Assembly (NCBI RefSeq): GCF_015206895.1
Contig: NZ_JADEXU010000058.1
Span: forward strand, 1 to 44,926
Reading direction: 5' to 3'
DNA: 44,926 bases
Source: Nostoc sp. LEGE 12450
GTDB lineage: Bacteria > Cyanobacteriota > Cyanobacteriia > Cyanobacteriales > Nostocaceae
Made by a program: the position numbers and the translations under genes. Position 1 is the first letter of the stretch; each line of letters starts with the position of its first letter. Below the pieces are notes generated by a model. That model did no database searches. It saw only the letters and a program-made list of their open reading frames with translations, and had not been told where the DNA came from. Of this stretch, positions 26,430 through 34,809 are shown one piece after another.

Positions 26430-27914
26430 TTGAAAAACAAGCTGAAGATTATCCTGCTTGTGCTTGTGGCAACTACCACTATTGCCCTGACAGTCATTGC
26501 TAAACCTGTTGCTCATTTGACTTTAACAGCCTGGAGCGATCGCGATGATCGTCAACCTCTGCCTCCTGGCACGGTTGATGATGCCAGTCACCTGAATCAG
26601 ACACAGGTGACAATTAAGCAGGTTAAAAGTCAGCCTGGAGTTGCTGAGGTGCTACTACAGTCTGTACTTAGAGATGCCTTACGTCAAGATAAGAAGGTAG
26701 CGATCGCTGGTTCACGCCATACGATGGGTGGTCACACTCTGTATGCTAAAGGTATCTCCTTGGCGATGCTTAACTTTAACCGGATGCAATTCAATCCGGC
26801 GACTAAAATTCTGACGGTACAATCAGGAGCTAAATGGTCTGATATTATTCCCTACCTAAATGAACGTGGCTATTCTGTCGCCGTCATGCAGTCCAACAAC
26901 GATTTTTCTGTTGGCGGTACGATGAGTGCCAATGCTCATGGCTGGCAACATAATAGTCCGCCCTTTGCTAGCACGGTCGAAAGTTTCCGGTTAATGCTGG
27001 CAAGTGGCAAGGTTGTAGAGTGTTCCAGACAGGAAAACTCAGAGTTATTTTCTCTCGTTTTAGGCGGTTACGGATTATTCGGAATTATTCTTGACGTGGA
27101 TTTGAGAGTAGTACTCAATGAGACGTATATAGCTGAACGGTTCGTGATTAAGAGCGAGAATTATATTGATACCTATCGGCAACGGGTAGATGGTGCAGCC
27201 AATATTGGTATGGCATACGGTAGACTTTCTGTTGCCCCGGAGAGCTTTTTACAAGAAGCTATTCTCACCACTTACCGCCAAATTCCCCAAGGAAGTCAGG
27301 CTATTGTCTCTTTAGAAAAACAGTCAGATTCTGGATTACCTCGGACGGTTTTTCGGGGCAGCATTGGCAGTGACTATGGCAAAAACTTGCGCTGGCAATT
27401 AGAAAAAATCGTTGGGGGAGAAGCCGGAAACCGGGTTTTAAGAAACCAGATTCTCAACCGTCCCTCCACCTTATTTGAAAATCGTCATCAGGCAGAGACT
27501 GATATCCTGCATGAGTACTTTATTCCCCCTAAATCTCTGGAAGCTTTTTTAGAGAAGTGTCGCGTGATTATTCCGCAGTCCAAAGGGGATTTGCTCAATG
27601 TCACGGTGCGAAATGTTCACCAAGATAACGACAGTTTTCTCAGATATGCCGATGGGGAAGTTTTTGGATTGGTGATGCTGTTTCATCAGCAACGCACTCA
27701 AGAGGGAGAGGCAAAGATGGAGGTAATGACCCAGAAATTGATTGAGGCAGCCCTTGCGGTTGGCGGTAGGTATTATTTACCCTATCGTCTTCATGCTACA
27801 CCTGAACAATTTCGTCGAGCTTATCCACAATCTGCTAAATTTTTCGCCCTCAAGCGCAAGTATGACCCCGATGGGATTTTCCAGAATTATTTTTATCAAA
27901 AATACGGCAGTTAA
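26430..27914 (+). CDS. FAD-linked oxidase with N-terminal membrane anchor
   Basis: A 494-residue oxidoreductase. The N-terminus has a hydrophobic helix (IILLVLVATTTIALTVIAKPV), a signal or anchor. The FAD-binding PCMH domain spans about 55-230: VAIAGSRHTMGGHTLYAKG, LTVQSGAKWSDIIPYL, NNDFSVGGTMSANAHGW and GGYGLFGIILDVDL. The C-terminus ends PDGIFQNYFYQKYG, a typical close of aldonolactone or berberine-bridge type oxidases. Substrate unknown. The start is TTG at 26430, supported by GGAG 7 bases upstream. The stop codon lies inside the flank of a repeat element (27917-28042). Confidence 0.85.
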   Translation: MKNKLKIILLVLVATTTIALTVIAKPVAHLTLTAWSDRDDRQPLPPGTVDDASHLNQTQVTIKQVKSQPGVAEVLLQSVLRDALRQDKKVAIAGSRHTMGGHTLYAKGISLAMLNFNRMQFNPATKILTVQSGAKWSDIIPYLNERGYSVAVMQSNNDFSVGGTMSANAHGWQHNSPPFASTVESFRLMLASGKVVECSRQENSELFSLVLGGYGLFGIILDVDLRVVLNETYIAERFVIKSENYIDTYRQRVDGAANIGMAYGRLSVAPESFLQEAILTTYRQIPQGSQAIVSLEKQSDSGLPRTVFRGSIGSDYGKNLRWQLEKIVGGEAGNRVLRNQILNRPSTLFENRHQAETDILHEYFIPPKSLEAFLEKCRVIIPQSKGDLLNVTVRNVHQDNDSFLRYADGEVFGLVMLFHQQRTQEGEAKMEVMTQKLIEAALAVGGRYYLPYRLHATPEQFRRAYPQSAKFFALKRKYDPDGIFQNYFYQKYGS

Positions 27915-27916
27915 GG

Positions 27917-28042
27917 CAATACGGTTTGGTTAAGGCTTAACGCTTTGTGAAAATAAATTTTTTAACGAACCGCAAAGGACGCAAAGTACGCAAAGGAAGA
28001 GAAGGAAGAAATAAGGAAGAAATTCTTAACTGAACTGTATTG
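27917..28042. mobile_element. MITE-like element 2, adjoining the FAD oxidase stop codon
   Basis: A 126-bp unit bounded by CAATACGGTTTGGTTAAG and CTTAACTGAACTGTATTG, which are inverted copies of each other with two mismatches over 18 bases. The interior carries AACGAACCGCAAAGGACGC, also seen at 24960-25029. The ends match those of the element at 34217-34317. Flanks read AGTTAAGG on the left and AGTTAAAAAGG on the right, possibly a decayed target duplication. It encodes nothing. Confidence 0.72.
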
Positions 28043-28119
28043 AGTTAAAAAGGGGTATCTCTGACGAAGACAGTGTAGTTAGTTGACTGTTTAATTCTGT
28101 CTGAAGTATTGATATATGT

Positions 28120-28174
28120 TGTGGGGTGGACATCTTCGCCCTGATTAATCAGCGTGCAAGATATCCACCCCACA
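28120..28174 (-). terminator. Long hairpin downstream of chlP
   Basis: 17-bp arms TGTGGGGTGGACATCTT / AAGATATCCACCCCACA with one mismatch and a 21-base loop that itself holds CTGATTAATCAG. It is 46 bases past the chlP stop codon. There is no T run; it may protect the 3' end or terminate transcription. Confidence 0.6.
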
Positions 28175-28220
28175 AAATTGAGTAATTTATTTGTTGGAAT
28201 TCCCAGTCCTTTGCCCTCAA

Positions 28221-29441
28221 TTAAGGTGCAAGGGCATTACCCCGAATTAGACTACCAATAGTTTTGGCAGTAATCTTCAATTGGGTGATGGGATTAGCTG
28301 GGACAACCGTTTTATACAGATAGCTATCGAATGTTAGCCGTTGTACATCGAGGTCATCACACATTTCCACAAATGCTTCGCGGGTAGCGTCGGAACGATA
28401 GAACACACTTTGCAGAATGTCCAACACCTTGTAGGTGAGTCCGTATCTCTTATCCCAACGCTTCAGGTAAATCTTCAGGTCGCCTTCTGTAGGAATACGG
28501 CTACCACTGTTAGATGCTTCTACAATGGTTTCGGCACACATCCGCCCAGATTTAGCGGCAAAATAAATACCTTCACCAGAGGACTTGGTAACGTAACCAG
28601 CAGCATCTCCCACCAAAGCGATGCGACCAACGACACGACGGGGACGGGGATGTTCAGGAATGGGGTGCGCTTCTACTTTGATGATTTTACCGCCTGCCAA
28701 TTTTTCGGAAGCACGGGCGCGGATACCAGCTTGTAACTGTTTGATGCTGGCTTTATTGATGTGCATCGTGCCAGTACCGACAGCTACGTGGTCATATTTG
28801 GGGAAAACCCAAGCGTAGAAATCGGTCGAAACGTCATCACCGACATACATTTCGGCGAGGTCGTTATAGTAGGCCATTTTGTCTTCGGGTAAGCGAATTC
28901 GCTCTTGGAAAGCGATCGCATAATTGTAATCCCCAGCGTCCATTTCTTTGGCAACGCGAGAATTAGCCCCATCCGCCCCAATGATTAAATCCACCTTCAG
29001 GGTTTTGGCAATCCCCTGTGATATACCTTCTGTATGGTCAACGTAATGGATGGTATAGGGATCGGTATTGTTTCCTGGTATATCAAGTTTATGAACAGTA
29101 GCATTAATTAAATTTGCGCCTACTTTTGCCGCGCGATCGCGCAAAAAGCCATCTAGCACTTCCCGGCGGCACATTCCTATATATTCATCTTCATTTACCA
29201 GATTGATATCAACTTCCCGATTGGAAGGTGAAATCATTTTCATCTTCCGTACCCGGCGATCGATAATCTCTGGTGGTAAGTCAAATTCACTCACCATACA
29301 TAGGGGAATTGCGCCCCCACAAGGCTTTGCATTGTCTAGCTTCCGCTCAAATAGGTAGGTTTCAATCCCAGAGGCTGCCAGTGTTTCAGCGGCAGATGAA
29401 CCAGCAGGGCCTGACCCAATAACAGCAACCCGTAGTGTCAA
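28221..29441 (-). CDS. chlP: Geranylgeranyl diphosphate / geranylgeranyl-chlorophyll reductase
   Basis: A 406-residue FAD-dependent reductase. The dinucleotide-binding motif VIGSGPAGSSAAETL is followed by YLFERKLDNAKPCGGAIPLC, MVSEFDLPPEIIDRRVRKMK, VDLIIGADGANSRVAK and the second FAD motif VGRIALVGDAAGYVTKSSGEG. These identify ChlP, which saturates the geranylgeranyl chain to phytyl for chlorophyll and tocopherol. The start is TTG at 29441: it follows GGGAGAAAG at ideal spacing and gives the usual N-terminus (M)TLRVAVIG. A TTG at 29456 is unlikely. Monocistronic. Confidence 0.95.
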   Translation of the reverse strand: MTLRVAVIGSGPAGSSAAETLAASGIETYLFERKLDNAKPCGGAIPLCMVSEFDLPPEIIDRRVRKMKMISPSNREVDINLVNEDEYIGMCRREVLDGFLRDRAAKVGANLINATVHKLDIPGNNTDPYTIHYVDHTEGISQGIAKTLKVDLIIGADGANSRVAKEMDAGDYNYAIAFQERIRLPEDKMAYYNDLAEMYVGDDVSTDFYAWVFPKYDHVAVGTGTMHINKASIKQLQAGIRARASEKLAGGKIIKVEAHPIPEHPRPRRVVGRIALVGDAAGYVTKSSGEGIYFAAKSGRMCAETIVEASNSGSRIPTEGDLKIYLKRWDKRYGLTYKVLDILQSVFYRSDATREAFVEMCDDLDVQRLTFDSYLYKTVVPANPITQLKITAKTIGSLIRGNALAP

Positions 29442-29564
29442 AGGTCTTTCTCCCAATCTTCACATTTACCGAGAGCATACTACCACGGTCTTTCTGGTGA
29501 TTTGGCGCTTTTCCTCCAGGTTTATGCTTAAATGCAATATTCCTTAATGTTTCGATACGAATTG

Positions 29565-29650
29565 AGGATTGGGAATGGGGCATTGGGGATTGGGAATTAG
29601 GGATTAGGTATTGGGAAGAATGAAGAATATTGCCTAGTCCCCAATCCCAA
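29565..29650. repeat. Short tandem heptamer repeats upstream of the YidD-like gene
   Basis: Degenerate units of GATTGGG/GGGGCATT/GGGAATT type run to about 29615, with CCCCAATCCC at 29639-29648. Same class as the arrays beside dps. They fill most of the space between chlP and the YidD-like gene. Confidence 0.7.
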
Positions 29651-29653
29651 AAT

Positions 29654-30193
29654 ATGCAGATTTCCTTGTTCGATTCTTTTACTAGACAAGTTAGTACCGT
29701 CGCAATTACCGGATATCAAAAGCACATTTCTCCACACAAAGGTTTTGCTTGTGCCCACAGAATACTATATGGCGGCGAATCTTGCTCTCAATATATCAAG
29801 CGGGTAATTGCTAATGAAGGGTTAAAAGTAGCATTTGTCAATAGTCGTGAACGATTTCAAGCTTGCAAAGAAGCTAACCATATTTTGCGTAAACGCGCAG
29901 TAGCTTTCCGCCATGTGTCTATGTCAATCGAAAATTCCGAAGAATCCACAGAGGAGGAGGCTGAAACACAGCAACGAAAACAAGCATCTGGTAAAGTTGG
30001 TCAAACATCCTCATTTATTAACAGCAATAATACTGAATGTTTTGATTGTGCCGATTTGGGCTGCAATTGTGCCGAGATACTTAATATGGCTCCTGATTGT
30101 GGTGCCCCGGATTGTGGTGCCCTGGATTGTAGTTCCCTAGATTGCAGTGGTGCTGATTGTAGCTTTCTCGACTGTGGCAGTTGCGGTAGCTAA
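29654..30193 (+). CDS. yidD: YidD-like protein with cysteine-ladder tail
   Basis: A 179-residue protein. Residues about 8-80 resemble YidD, the small factor that helps membrane protein insertion: AITGYQKHISPHKGFACAHR, SCSQYIKRVIANEGL and FQACKEANHILRKR. The usual YidD is 70-110 residues. Here a charged linker (SEESTEEEAETQQRKQ) is followed by a tail in which Asp-Cys recurs every five residues (APDCGAPDCGALDCSSLDCS...), about 13 Cys in the last 45 residues. The underlying DNA is a 15-base tandem repeat. ATG 29654 is used; a TTG at 29630 falls in repeat sequence. No clear ribosome binding site. Confidence 0.75.
   Translation: MQISLFDSFTRQVSTVAITGYQKHISPHKGFACAHRILYGGESCSQYIKRVIANEGLKVAFVNSRERFQACKEANHILRKRAVAFRHVSMSIENSEESTEEEAETQQRKQASGKVGQTSSFINSNNTECFDCADLGCNCAEILNMAPDCGAPDCGALDCSSLDCSGADCSFLDCGSCGS
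30089..30190 (+). repeat. 15-bp tandem repeat inside the YidD-like gene
   Basis: About six units of the form GATTGTGGTGCCCCG, decaying towards the 3' end, each encoding a five-residue step with Asp-Cys. In frame, so copy-number change would alter only the length of the Cys tail. Confidence 0.75.
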
Positions 30194-30287
30194 ATCTTGT
30201 TCATCTATAAATAATTATGTATGGTATATGTAAGACACAGTAATCCTACCAAGGATCTGTAGATTTAGTTGCAGAGGTATAGCAGCA

Positions 30288-31304
30288 GTGGGCATAGTAG
30301 TTGAGAATGTCTCCAAACAATTCGGGAGTTTCAAGGCTGTTGATGAGGTTAGCCTGGAAATTAAAAGTGGTTCACTAGTTGCGTTGCTTGGACCGTCGGG
30401 GTCGGGTAAATCTACGCTACTACGGTTAATTTCAGGTTTAGAAATGCCAGATAGCGGCAAAATCCTGCTTACCGGTAAGGATGCTACATACCAAAGCGTG
30501 CAGCAGCGCAATATTGGCTTTGTATTTCAGCACTATGCCCTATTTAAGCATTTGACTGTCAGGCAGAATATTGCTTTTGGCTTAGAAATTCGGAAGGCAC
30601 AGCCAAAGAAGATTAAGGGAAAGGTAGAACAGTTACTAGAATTGGTGCAATTGAGTGGATTAGGCGATCGCTATCCATCACAACTTTCTGGTGGTCAAAG
30701 ACAACGAGTAGCCTTAGCAAGGGCATTAGCAGTAGAACCTGAAGTGTTACTCCTAGATGAACCCTTTGGCGCACTTGATGCTAAAGTCCGCAAAGATTTA
30801 CGGGCATGGTTACGCCGCCTCCATGATGAGGTTCATGTTACCACGGTTTTTGTCACCCACGACCAAGAGGAAGCAATGGAAGTTTCCGATGAAGTTGTGG
30901 TCATGAATAAAGGGCGCGTGGAACAGGTGGGAACACCATCGGAAATTTATGATAATCCTGCCACCGCATTTGTGATGAGCTTTATCGGCCCGGTAAATGT
31001 ATTACCCAGCAACTCGAAGATTTTTCAAAGTAGCGGGTTTGATGCGCCACATCCACAAGTATTTTTGCGCCCGCAAGATGTGATTTTAGAAAAGGCTGCT
31101 AACGGTACTACTACACCTGCAACAGTGAGCCGATTGATACATTTGGGTTGGGAAATTCAGGTGGAATTAACTTTCGATGACGGGCAAGTGGTGATGGCCC
31201 ATTTAACGCGCGATCGCTTTAATGACTTAGAGTTAGAACCGAAACAGCGTATATATGTCAAGCCAAAGGATGCAAAATCCTTCCCAGTGTCTTATTCAAT
31301 TTAG
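30288..31304 (+). CDS. cysA: Sulfate/thiosulfate ABC transporter ATP-binding protein
   Basis: A 338-residue ATPase. Walker [10 protein letters not shown] (35-43), Q loop VFQHYALF, signature [15 protein letters not shown], Walker [15 protein letters not shown] and the H loop [14 protein letters not shown] are all intact. The C-terminal TOBE-like region ([13 protein letters not shown] ... [10 protein letters not shown]) and the N-terminus [12 protein letters not shown] match cyanobacterial CysA, which drives sulfate import with CysT/CysW and SbpA. None of those partners is in this window. The start is GTG at 30288, with AGAGG about 13 bases upstream. Confidence 0.9.
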   Translation: MGIVVENVSKQFGSFKAVDEVSLEIKSGSLVALLGPSGSGKSTLLRLISGLEMPDSGKILLTGKDATYQSVQQRNIGFVFQHYALFKHLTVRQNIAFGLEIRKAQPKKIKGKVEQLLELVQLSGLGDRYPSQLSGGQRQRVALARALAVEPEVLLLDEPFGALDAKVRKDLRAWLRRLHDEVHVTTVFVTHDQEEAMEVSDEVVVMNKGRVEQVGTPSEIYDNPATAFVMSFIGPVNVLPSNSKIFQSSGFDAPHPQVFLRPQDVILEKAANGTTTPATVSRLIHLGWEIQVELTFDDGQVVMAHLTRDRFNDLELEPKQRIYVKPKDAKSFPVSYSI

Positions 31305-31328
31305 ACTTTTGCCAGTTTTCCAATGGCC

Positions 31329-31377
31329 AAAACCCCTAGTTAATCGCTGTGTAATTCAGCTATTGGCTAGGGGTTTT
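31329..31377 (+). terminator. Terminator of cysA
   Basis: 11-bp stem AAAACCCCTAG / CTAGGGGTTTT with a 27-base loop, beginning 24 bases after the cysA stop codon. The right arm ends in TTTT, fitting a rho-independent terminator. Confidence 0.7.
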
Positions 31378-31965
31378 AATCTTACGTAGGTTAGAGAGAG
31401 CATCACTTTACAATGCTAAAATTGTCTACAAATGTAATGGAATAAAATAGCAGAACAATGAAATTGATTAGCCCATGAATAAAAAGTCAATTAATTAATC
31501 GTATAAGAAATTTAGAAAATATTTAGGTGACATAGTTATATAGGAATCATATTGAATTTTTGAAAAAAATCAGTACAACTCAAAGAGCCTTCTTGACTGT
31601 TGCCTATTGCCTCTTACACAAATAAGTTTATAAATCAAAGACGCTCGATAGCGCAGCGTTAGCGATGCAGGAGCATCTGAATCGCTACCACTTCGCTATC
31701 GGATTGCTATAGTAACGTAAGTAGTATTTCGGCAAAACTTCAATACAAAACCTCTATTTAATTGAAATTAAAATCTGTATTTAGGTATTAAAGAACGTTA
31801 AATAAATCGATTAAAAGCATTGAAATATCCAGCGAAAATCAGGTTGCTCAGTTAGGTAAATCAACTGAATTTTTAACCGTTGATTTAGACTGGAATAAAG
31901 CTGCTTGTACTTGTCTTTGTGCCATTGTATAGACCAACAAGCATAACAACATCGAGACTTACAAG
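31378..31965. other. Gene-free gap before pabAB
   Basis: AT-rich. The only structured part is the nested palindrome at 31646-31701. The 140 bases before 31966 should contain the pabAB promoter. No ribosome binding site better than ACTTACAAG precedes the ATG. Confidence 0.45.
31646..31701. repeat. Nested palindrome (dispersed repeat)
   Basis: Outer arms CGATAGCG / CGCTATCG and inner arms TAGCGAT / ATCGCTA, with GCATCTGAATCGC in the middle. The composition resembles dispersed Nostoc palindromes. No function evident. Confidence 0.55.
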
Positions 31966-34137
31966 ATGAAAACCCTAATTATTGATAATTATGACTCTTA
32001 TACTTTTAATCTTTACCAATTAATTGCAGAAGTAAATGCAGAGTATCCCACTGTGATTTACAACGATCAATTTGCATGGGATGAACTACAACATTGGGAA
32101 TTTGACAACATTGTGATTTCACCAGGGCCAGGTCGTCCTGAAAATCTGAAAGATTTTGGGATTTGTAGTCAAGCTATTCAAAATACCCAAGTGCCACTTT
32201 TAGGTGTTTGTCTTGGACATCAAGGACTTGGTAATGAGTATGGAGGAAAAGTTATTCATGCACCTGAAGTTCAGCATGGTCGGATCAGTGAAGTTTATCA
32301 TAATGGTACAGATTTGTTTGCGGGAATTCCTTCTCCTTTCTCTGTTGTGCGTTACCATTCTTTGCTGGTTGCAAATGACCTACCAGACTGTTTAGAAAAA
32401 GTAGCGTGGACAGAGGATAATCTGGTAATGGGAATGCGTCATCGATCCTTGCCGTTATGGGGTGTGCAATTTCATCCAGAGTCAATCTGTACTCAGTATG
32501 GACAAACCTTATTCGAGAATTTTAGAGAGATTACCCTAAAGTTTGCCCAAGAGCGCGGCAATAGTCCGAGAAAACACTATTGGATAGGAGATAGCGGTGC
32601 TGCTCCCATACCTGCAAGTTCTTCTTGCCAAAAACAGCAACAGGAATTTCAACTTTGTACGCAGAAGCTGAATCTGTATCCCGATACCGAGCAAATGTTT
32701 GTGCATTTGTTTGGCAAATCACCAAATACCTTCTGGCTAGATAGCAGTCTGGTTGAATCTGGTCTTTCTCGCTTTTCCTTTATGGGAGATAGCAGTGGCG
32801 AAAACAGTCTGCTAATTCGCTATCAGACGCGATCGCAGGAACTCACAATTACACAGTCTGACACCATAAGTTGTAAGACAATGGGGATTTTTGAATATCT
32901 CCAGCATGAAATTGAACGGCGACATTGCCCATCAGATGATTTACCCTTCGATTTCAACTGTGGGTTTGTGGGTTACTTTGGCTATGAATTAAAGGCAGAG
33001 TGCGGATCTAAATTAAATCACGCCTCTAGCTTACCTGATGCTATGTTTCTGTTGGCCGATCGCATGATTGCAATCGATCACCAGGAGCAAACCCTCTATC
33101 TGCTTTGCCTAATTCAGCAAGGACAATACGACTTAGCAGAAGCCTGGTTTGAATGGATAAAACACCAGATTGACCATCTTCTTCCCCTATCGCCTATTGT
33201 TCCACCAGAAGTTCAGACACCTGTTATTTTCCGATTAAGTCGGTCTGAAAAAACTTATCTTGATAATATTCAGATGTGTTTGCAAGAAATTCACGAAGGA
33301 GAAACTTATCAAGTTTGTTTAACAAACAAGATTCACACAGACACAACACCCGATCCCTTGGTGTTCTATCGTTCATTACGCCGCATCAATCCTGCTCCAT
33401 ACTCTGCATTTTTGCGCTTTGGTGATGTGGCGATCGCTTGCTCATCTCCAGAGCGATTTCTGCACATTGATTGCCAAGGCTGGGTGGAAACAAAACCCAT
33501 TAAGGGAACGCTACCACGAGGAAAAACACCCAACGAAGATTTTATCCTGCGTGAAAAATTGCGGAACAGTGAAAAAGATCGGGCTGAAAATCTGATGATT
33601 GTGGATTTGCTTCGCAATGATTTAGGACGGGTTTGTGCAGTCGGCACTGTCCATGTTCCCAAATTGATGGATGTGGAAACTTATGCTACGGTACATCAAC
33701 TGGTGACGACTATTCGCGGTCATTTACGCGCTGATATGAGCGCCACAGACTGCATTCGCAACGCCTTTCCCGGCGGTTCGATGACAGGCGCTCCCAAACT
33801 CAGAACCCTTGAGATTATCGATCGATTAGAGCAAGAAGCACGGGGAGTTTACTCAGGAGCGATCGGCTTTTTGGGATTGAATGGTTCGGCTGATTTGAAT
33901 ATTGTTATTCGTACTGCTGTGCTGACTCCAGAGCAAACCACAATTGGCATTGGCGGCGGCATTGTGGCGCTTTCCGATCCTGAAATGGAGTTTCAAGAAA
34001 CACTTTTAAAAGCAAAGGCATTGATTCATGCCATGATGATCGCCACGCATGGAGCCTTTGATTCTAACCAATATTATATTCAGGGACTAGAAACAGAGGC
34101 TTTTGATAGCTATAAAAAAGTGCGAGCAGTTTACTAG
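31966..34137 (+). CDS. pabB: Aminodeoxychorismate synthase, fused PabA-PabB
   Basis: A 723-residue bifunctional enzyme. Residues 1-195 are a class I glutamine amidotransferase: IIDNYDSYTFNLYQ, SPGPGRPEN, catalytic Cys82 in GVCLGHQG, and His170/Glu172 in QFHPES. Residues about 240-700 are the chorismate-binding domain: IHEGETYQVCLTNK, SSPERFL, PIKGTLPRGK, NLMIVDLLRNDLGRVC, AFPGGSMTGAPK and GIGGGIVALSDP. The PIKGT Lys (TrpE has PIAGT) marks PabB rather than anthranilate synthase. The product is 4-amino-4-deoxychorismate for folate. The fused form is like plant and actinobacterial enzymes. A separate role in secondary metabolism cannot be excluded. Confidence 0.93.
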   Translation: MKTLIIDNYDSYTFNLYQLIAEVNAEYPTVIYNDQFAWDELQHWEFDNIVISPGPGRPENLKDFGICSQAIQNTQVPLLGVCLGHQGLGNEYGGKVIHAPEVQHGRISEVYHNGTDLFAGIPSPFSVVRYHSLLVANDLPDCLEKVAWTEDNLVMGMRHRSLPLWGVQFHPESICTQYGQTLFENFREITLKFAQERGNSPRKHYWIGDSGAAPIPASSSCQKQQQEFQLCTQKLNLYPDTEQMFVHLFGKSPNTFWLDSSLVESGLSRFSFMGDSSGENSLLIRYQTRSQELTITQSDTISCKTMGIFEYLQHEIERRHCPSDDLPFDFNCGFVGYFGYELKAECGSKLNHASSLPDAMFLLADRMIAIDHQEQTLYLLCLIQQGQYDLAEAWFEWIKHQIDHLLPLSPIVPPEVQTPVIFRLSRSEKTYLDNIQMCLQEIHEGETYQVCLTNKIHTDTTPDPLVFYRSLRRINPAPYSAFLRFGDVAIACSSPERFLHIDCQGWVETKPIKGTLPRGKTPNEDFILREKLRNSEKDRAENLMIVDLLRNDLGRVCAVGTVHVPKLMDVETYATVHQLVTTIRGHLRADMSATDCIRNAFPGGSMTGAPKLRTLEIIDRLEQEARGVYSGAIGFLGLNGSADLNIVIRTAVLTPEQTTIGIGGGIVALSDPEMEFQETLLKAKALIHAMMIATHGAFDSNQYYIQGLETEAFDSYKKVRAVY

Positions 34138-34809
34138 CCGCCGCTAACCCCATTTCTTTGTGAGGTTGCACCAAACCTTTTTAACTTCTTCTTTCTTTGT
34201 GAGGTTGCACCAAACCCAATACGGTTCAGTTAAGAGTTACTGGCAAAAATTTTGGGTTTTCGAGACGCGATAAATCGCCGTCTCTACAAGTGTTTTGGTC
34301 TTATCTGAACTGTATTGGCACCAAACCCTTTTAACTTCTTTCTTTGTGTCCTTTGGGTTCTTTGCGGTTCGTTTTTCTTTCTTATACTTAAATATGGTTT
34401 AGTGCATCTTCAGATAACCCCAGTCAGGTAACTCGCTCAAAATCTCAACAGGTGGGATTTTTGTTAGACTACTCATCTGTGCGTAACCAATATTAAAAAA
34501 TGGGGTTTAATGCCTTAATCCTCAATTGGATATCAACAAGAGGCAGGGAAAGAAAAACAAATAAGTGTATTCACGGCTATTTCGGTAGAAAAAATTACTA
34601 AAATTTTCTATTTACTCCCCCTGCTCCCTGCCCCACTGCCTCTTTTTCAACTCCGATCGCCCAAATGAGGTAAATTCGTTAAGACAACCTTAACAGAGAT
34701 ACCCTCTGATAATCCTCCATTCCCGTTCCTCTAACATATTTGTCAAATTAACTGTTAATTTTTTAGTTGTTGGGCTTTATAACAAAGACTACTAACAACT
34801 TTATTTAAG
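34138..34809. other. Repeat-rich gap between pabAB and nblS
   Basis: Holds two copies of CTTTGTGAGGTTGCACCAAA (starting at 34157 and 34194), the MITE-like element at 34217-34317, a reverse-oriented GGTTCTTTGCGGTTCGTTTT block near 34347-34375 and a C-rich tract near 34615-34640. A 25-codon open stretch on the minus strand (34399-34476, SSLTKIPPVEILSELPDWG) looks protein-like but lacks a ribosome binding site and is interrupted upstream; it may be a gene remnant. The nblS promoter should lie in 34680-34809. Confidence 0.5.
34217..34317. mobile_element. MITE-like element 1 with terminal inverted repeats and 10-bp target duplication
   Basis: A 101-bp non-coding unit. The left end CAATACGGTTCAGTTAAGA and the complement of the right end CAATACAGTTCAGATAAGA match at 17 of 19 positions. 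The interior has a GAGACG...CGTCTC palindrome like those at 10339 and 21592. It is flanked on both sides by the identical 10-mer GCACCAAACC (34207-34216 and 34318-34327), as expected for insertion of a transposable element. It encodes no transposase and would need one in trans. Confidence 0.82.

Noticed and set aside
25813..26433. 206-codon plus-strand open frame opposite the pentapeptide-repeat gene
   Set aside because: It overlaps hydrophobic-helix codons of a well-supported minus-strand gene. Its own sequence is Ser/Lys/Arg-rich with no family resemblance.
28341..28736. 131-codon open frame antisense to chlP
   Set aside because: chlP is unambiguous here; the antisense frame lacks a ribosome binding site and known motifs.
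31966..34137. Anthranilate synthase (TrpE-TrpG fusion)
   Set aside because: The motif PIKGT, with Lys where TrpE has Ala, indicates aminodeoxychorismate synthase.
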